62,864 nucleotides of DNA from Bacillus xiamenensis (GTDB lineage Bacteria > Bacillota > Bacilli > Bacillales > Bacillaceae), in contig NZ_AMSH01000013.1 of NCBI RefSeq assembly GCF_000300535.1, forward strand, positions 1-62,864, read 5' to 3'. Below are positions 59,064 through 62,864 of this stretch, piece after piece. Each line of letters opens with the position of its first letter. Position 1 is the stretch's first letter. The position numbers and the translations under genes were made by a program. The notes under the pieces are model-generated. The model worked only from the letters and a program-made list of their open reading frames with translations. It made no database searches and had not been told where the DNA came from.

Positions 59064-60890
59064 ATGTACAGTTTGTTGAAGCGTATTTTAATTGGTAAAC
59101 CATTAAAATCACAGGCAGCAGGAGAACAAAAACTATCAAAAATCAAAGCTTTGGCATTATTGTCATCAGACGCATTGTCGTCAGTTGCATACGGTACAGA
59201 ACAAATTTTGATTGTTCTATCAGTTGTCAGTGCGGCAGCGTTTTGGTACTCTCTCCCGATTGCAGGTTGTGTATTAATTCTTTTAATGGCGTTAATTTTA
59301 TCTTACCGCCAGATTATTTATGCTTATCCAGAAGGCGGCGGGGCATATGTCGTCTCAAGCAGAAACTTAGGTGAAAAACCAGGGCTGGTCGCTGGTGGAT
59401 CATTGCTGGTAGATTATATTTTAACAGTAGCAGTGAGCATTTCAGCGGGTACCGATGCCATCACATCGGCTTTTCCAGCACTATATCCATATCATGTCAT
59501 GATTTCAATCGTATTGGTCTTATTGATTATGGTGCTAAACCTTCGTGGATTGACGGAATCGGCATCTATATTGGCTTATCCTGTTTATCTATTTGTATTT
59601 TCACTGCTCATTTTAATTGGAGTCGGCGGCTTTAAACTATTAACAGGGCAAGTACCGCCAGCACCTGAGCATACAGCATTTGGTACACACGTACCTGGCA
59701 TTACGTTATTTCTTTTATTAAAAGCATTTTCATCTGGCTGTTCTGCTTTGACTGGAGTTGAAGCTATTTCAAATACGATTCCGTCCTTTAAAAAACCAGC
59801 TGCACAAAATGCAGCAAGAACTTTATTGATGATGGGGGGATTACTGGCCGTTCTATTTGTCGGTGTGACATTGCTTGCGTTTGGTTTTGGCATCTCACCA
59901 AAACCAGAAGAAACGGTTGTGTCACAAATTGCATCAGACACATTTGGACGGACATTCTTTTATTATGTCATTCAGGCTGTTACAGCGTTAATTTTGATAT
60001 TAGCGGCAAATACAGGATTTTCAGCCTTTCCATTATTGGCTGTCAACTTAGCAAAAGATAAATACATGCCGCGCATGTTTACCGTAAGAGGAGATCGGCT
60101 TGGTTATTCCAATGGCATTATCTTTTTAGGTGTAGCCTCCATGTTGCTCATTTGGTTATTTGATGGGAAAACGGAACACCTAATCCCGCTATATGCTGTC
60201 GGTGTGTTTATTCCATTTACTTTGTCTCAGACAGGTATGTGTGTAAAGTGGATTCGAGAAAAACCACAGGGCTGGAAAACGAAAATGCCAATCAATATAG
60301 TGGGAGCACTGATTTCGTTTACAGTTCTCATGATTCTCATTTTGACCAAGTTCCATCTTGTATGGCCTGTATTTGTTTTCATGCCAATCGTTCTATTTAT
60401 TTTTCATTCTATTAAGAAACATTATGTGTCTGTTGGAGAACAATTACGTCTATTGAATGAAACCGAGCCTGTCGACATCAAAGGAAATGTGGTCATCGTC
60501 CCAATAGCAGGTGTCACACGTGTCGTTGAACAATCTATTCAATATGCAAAATCCTTATCAGAGCAAGTCATCGCAGTTCACGTATCCTTTGATAAAGAGA
60601 GAGACAAAAAGATTGAAGAAGATTGGGAAAAACTGAATAGTGATGTGCGTCTTGTGATTTTGCATTCGTCTTATCGAAGTCTCATTCACCCGCTTGATAA
60701 ATTTCTTGAAACGATTGAGGCGAAAGCAAATGCGCATCAATATAGAGTGATGGTGCTCGTGCCTCAATTTATCCCGAAAAAAAGATGGCATGCCATTTTG
60801 CACAATCAATCTGCTTTTTTATTAAGATTCCGTTTATTATGGAAGCGGGATATTGTGGTCGCCACCCTTCCTTATCATTTTAAAAAGTAA
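59064..60890 (+). CDS. kimA: High-affinity potassium importer KimA
   Basis: 608 residues of the APC superfamily: about 12 membrane spans and a cytoplasmic end of about 150 residues with a universal-stress-protein-like fold (VVIVPIAGVTRVVEQSIQYAKSLSEQVIAVHVSF). ALALLSSDALSSVAYGTEQIL near the start and YPEGGGAYVVSSRNLGE are typical of KimA. It brings in potassium with protons, and in B. subtilis c-di-AMP controls both the gene (riboswitch) and the protein. Formerly ydaO. AAAGGAGCGGGC precedes the ATG. Confidence 0.95.
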   Translation: MYSLLKRILIGKPLKSQAAGEQKLSKIKALALLSSDALSSVAYGTEQILIVLSVVSAAAFWYSLPIAGCVLILLMALILSYRQIIYAYPEGGGAYVVSSRNLGEKPGLVAGGSLLVDYILTVAVSISAGTDAITSAFPALYPYHVMISIVLVLLIMVLNLRGLTESASILAYPVYLFVFSLLILIGVGGFKLLTGQVPPAPEHTAFGTHVPGITLFLLLKAFSSGCSALTGVEAISNTIPSFKKPAAQNAARTLLMMGGLLAVLFVGVTLLAFGFGISPKPEETVVSQIASDTFGRTFFYYVIQAVTALILILAANTGFSAFPLLAVNLAKDKYMPRMFTVRGDRLGYSNGIIFLGVASMLLIWLFDGKTEHLIPLYAVGVFIPFTLSQTGMCVKWIREKPQGWKTKMPINIVGALISFTVLMILILTKFHLVWPVFVFMPIVLFIFHSIKKHYVSVGEQLRLLNETEPVDIKGNVVIVPIAGVTRVVEQSIQYAKSLSEQVIAVHVSFDKERDKKIEEDWEKLNSDVRLVILHSSYRSLIHPLDKFLETIEAKANAHQYRVMVLVPQFIPKKRWHAILHNQSAFLLRFRLLWKRDIVVATLPYHFKK

Positions 60891-60907
60891 CAAGAGCAAG
60901 TTGAAAC

Positions 60908-60933
60908 GTTTGATCAACACATGGCAGTGGTAT
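60908..60933 (+). promoter_or_regulatory. SigB-type promoter of ydaP
   Basis: GTTTGA (60908-60913), 14 bp, TGGTAT (60928-60933), 28 bases before the ATG. B. subtilis ydaP belongs to the SigB regulon. Confidence 0.7.
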
Positions 60934-60960
60934 GGAGAAAGAAAAAAGGAGTTTTCTCAC

Positions 60961-62682
60961 ATGCCGCAAAGAACCGCAGGAAAAGAAGTAACAGCGCTGC
61001 TAGAAGAGTGGGGCGTGAAACATATTTATGGAATGCCCGGCGACAGCATAAACGAATTGATCGAAGAACTTAGGCATGAATCAAGCCGAATTCAATTTAT
61101 CCAAACAAGACATGAAGAAGTGGCAGCACTTTCAGCAGCGGCTGATGCAAAACTAACTGGTAAACTCGGTGTTTGTTTATCAATTGCTGGTCCAGGTGCT
61201 GTCCACTTATTAAATGGACTATACGATGCAAAAGCAGACGGTGCACCTGTTTTAGCGATTGCAGGGCAGGTTGCATCAACCGAAGTAGGCAGAGATGCTT
61301 TTCAAGAAATCAAATTAGAGCGGATGTTTGATGATGTCGCTGTCTTTAATCAGCAGGTACAAACAGCAGAAGCTTTGCCTGACTTATTGAATCAAGCCAT
61401 CAAAGCAGCTTATACCCATAAAGGTGTAGCCGTTCTCACTGTATCAGATGATTTGTTTTCTCAAAAAATTAAGCGTAAACCTATTTATACATCTCCTCTT
61501 TATGTAGAGGGAGAAGTTCTGCCGAAGAAAGATCAATTGCTAAAGGCTGCTCAGCTCATTAACAATGCGAAGAAGCCAGTCATCTTAGCAGGGAAAGGAT
61601 TACGAAAAGCAAAAGAAGAGCTTCTTTCATTTGCAGAAAAGGCAGCTGCACCAATCGTCATTACACTTCCTGCAAAAGGTGTTGTTCCAGACAGGCATCC
61701 ATACTTTTTAGGGAATCTAGGTCAGATTGGTACGAAGCCGGCATATGAAGCGATGGAAGAATGTGATTTATTAATCATGCTAGGAACCTCCTTTCCATAT
61801 AGGGATTACTTACCGGAAGACACACCTGCCATTCAATTGGATATCAAACCGGATCAAATCGGTAAAAGATATCCGGTAGAAGTGGGAATCGTAAGTGACA
61901 GTAAGAACGGTCTGCACGAACTAACCTCCTATATTGAATATAAAGAACAGCGAGGTTTCCTTGAAGCTTGTACAGAGCATATGATGAAGTGGCGAGAAGA
62001 AATGGATAAAGAAAAATCCGTTGCCACATCACCACTTAAACCGCAGCAAGTGATCGCTAGACTAGAAGAAGCAGTCGAAGACGATGCCATTTTTTCAGTT
62101 GATGTCGGTAATGTGACTGTATGGATGGCGCGTCATTTTGAAATGAAAAAACAGGATTTCATTATCTCCAGCTGGCTGGCCACAATGGGCTGTGGTTTAC
62201 CTGGGGCGATATCCGCTAAATTAAATGAACCGAACCGCCAAGCCATTGCTGTCTGTGGGGACGGGGGCTTCACAATGGTCATGCAAGACTTTGTGACAGC
62301 TGTAAAATATAAACTGCCGATCGTTGTCGTCATCTTAAACAACAACAACCTTGGAATGATTGAATATGAACAACAGGTAAAAGGAAACATCAATTACGGT
62401 ATAGAGCTAGAAGATATCGATTTTGCAAAATTTGCAGAAGCATGCGGCGGCCAAGGAATCTCAGTATCATCACATGAAGAACTAGCACCAGCCTTTGATC
62501 AAGCGCTTCAAGCAGATAAACCTGTGATCATTGATGTTGCAGTGACCAATGAGCCGCCATTACCTGGGAAAATTACGTACACACAAGCAGCAGGATTTAG
62601 TAAATACTTGTTGAAAAAATTCTTTGAAAAAGGTGAGATGGATATTCCTCCACTTAAGAAAAGTCTAAAACGCTTTTTCTAA
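60961..62682 (+). CDS. ydaP: Pyruvate oxidase-like thiamine-diphosphate enzyme YdaP
   Basis: 573 residues from ATG 60961, after AAAAAAGGAG; the open frame starts earlier, inside kimA, without a site. Three parts: a pyrimidine-binding domain with IQTRHEEVAALSAAADAKLTG (catalytic Glu), a middle domain (KPVILAGKGLRKAKEELLSFAEKAAAPIVITLPAKGVVPD), and the diphosphate domain with VCGDGGFTMVMQDFVTAV and NNNNLGMIEYEQQ (GDG...NN motif). It resembles PoxB-type pyruvate oxidases and is a general stress gene in B. subtilis. The enzymatic reaction here is inferred from the family. Confidence 0.92.
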   Translation: MPQRTAGKEVTALLEEWGVKHIYGMPGDSINELIEELRHESSRIQFIQTRHEEVAALSAAADAKLTGKLGVCLSIAGPGAVHLLNGLYDAKADGAPVLAIAGQVASTEVGRDAFQEIKLERMFDDVAVFNQQVQTAEALPDLLNQAIKAAYTHKGVAVLTVSDDLFSQKIKRKPIYTSPLYVEGEVLPKKDQLLKAAQLINNAKKPVILAGKGLRKAKEELLSFAEKAAAPIVITLPAKGVVPDRHPYFLGNLGQIGTKPAYEAMEECDLLIMLGTSFPYRDYLPEDTPAIQLDIKPDQIGKRYPVEVGIVSDSKNGLHELTSYIEYKEQRGFLEACTEHMMKWREEMDKEKSVATSPLKPQQVIARLEEAVEDDAIFSVDVGNVTVWMARHFEMKKQDFIISSWLATMGCGLPGAISAKLNEPNRQAIAVCGDGGFTMVMQDFVTAVKYKLPIVVVILNNNNLGMIEYEQQVKGNINYGIELEDIDFAKFAEACGGQGISVSSHEELAPAFDQALQADKPVIIDVAVTNEPPLPGKITYTQAAGFSKYLLKKFFEKGEMDIPPLKKSLKRFF

Positions 62683-62691
62683 ACCAAATGT

Positions 62692-62726
62692 AGTCGGTCC
62701 TCTAAAAAGGGGGACTGACTTTTTTA
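62692..62726 (+). terminator. Terminator of ydaP
   Basis: AGTCGGTCC, loop, GGACTGACTTTTTT. Confidence 0.8.
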
Positions 62727-62864
62727 TATTGAACAGAGAAAATCATTTCAATTGTCACTTGTTTTCTTCCATATGAAAATATCCGAAAGATATTTTTGTA
62801 ACTTAAAGCCTATTTTTCCAATTCGTCGAGAAAGGTAAAATAGACTTTATGATCAATAATGGAG
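62727..62864. other. Upstream region of the next gene
   Basis: No gene. GAAAATATC and GATATTTTT lie close together (about 62777-62798), and a -10 like TAAAAT is at 62837-62842. The end of the window (ATCAATAATGGAG) may be the leader of the following gene. Confidence 0.4.

Overview
The window reads as a chromosomal segment of a Bacillus of the B. pumilus group (pumilus, safensis or altitudinis). From memory of B. subtilis 168, the genes follow its order yclJ-yclK-yclM, ycnB-ycnC, yczG, gabR-gabT-gabD, ycnI-ycnJ, mtlA-mtlF-mtlD, ycsE-ycsF-ycsG-ycsI-kipI-kipA-kipR, lipC, mtlR, ydaC-ydaD-ydaG, ydzA, topB, ydaJ-K-L-M-N, ydaO(kimA)-ydaP. Proteins are close in length and motifs to those orthologues, with insertions, losses and broken genes between them. 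Gene symbols come from recognising the proteins and their order; no search was run.

Region 1 (1-4.2 kb) is an AT-rich accessory island. It holds an internally deleted IS3-family element, a SUKH immunity gene, a secreted polymorphic toxin with an LHH (HNH/ENDO VII) nuclease end cut off by one in-frame TAG, a truncated IS1182-type transposase, a GNAT acetyltransferase and the remains of a second SUKH gene. A decayed stretch resembling the yclJ promoter lies inside it. Region 2 (4.2-13.6 kb) carries the YclJK two-component system, with four TCAT repeats at exact 11-bp spacing upstream, a GAF-STAS protein where B. subtilis has rapC-phrC, aspartokinase III, a multidrug exporter with its TetR regulator, an ArsR repressor and a divergent LysR/DUF4865 pair. 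Region 3 (13.7-26 kb) is catabolic and transport: GABA use (gabR, gabT, an extra permease, gabD), a quinone reductase-like flavoprotein, copper uptake (ycnIJ, without ycnKL beside it) and the mannitol PTS.

Region 4 (26-31.8 kb) is largely specific to this lineage: a collapsed chemoreceptor gene with a SigD-like promoter, a three-gene extracytoplasmic flavin electron-transfer operon (FMN-binding protein, ApbE, RnfD-like), small membrane proteins, a VOC protein and an excalibur protein. Region 5 (31.8-42.4 kb) is the 5-oxoproline operon pxpABC/kip with KipR-like operators, an azoreductase, the spore lipase lipC, a C45 peptidase and mtlR, which activates the mannitol operon of region 3.

Region 6 (42.4-51.6 kb) has stress genes (ydaC, ydaD, a frameshifted ydaG), an apparently undescribed structured noncoding RNA of about 420 nt with its own promoter and terminator (44.73-45.19 kb), a convergent operon of three tiny membrane proteins, a large DUF3592-like membrane protein, ydzA and topB. 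Region 7 (51.7-62.9 kb) is the exopolysaccharide operon ydaJKLMN, in which the c-di-GMP receptor ydaK is split by an in-frame TAA. It is followed by the c-di-AMP riboswitch, the potassium importer kimA, and the SigB-type pyruvate oxidase gene ydaP.

The strongest leads for something new are the noncoding RNA at 44.7-45.2 kb, the flavin electron-transfer operon with its 11-bp repeats, and the disabled toxin locus.
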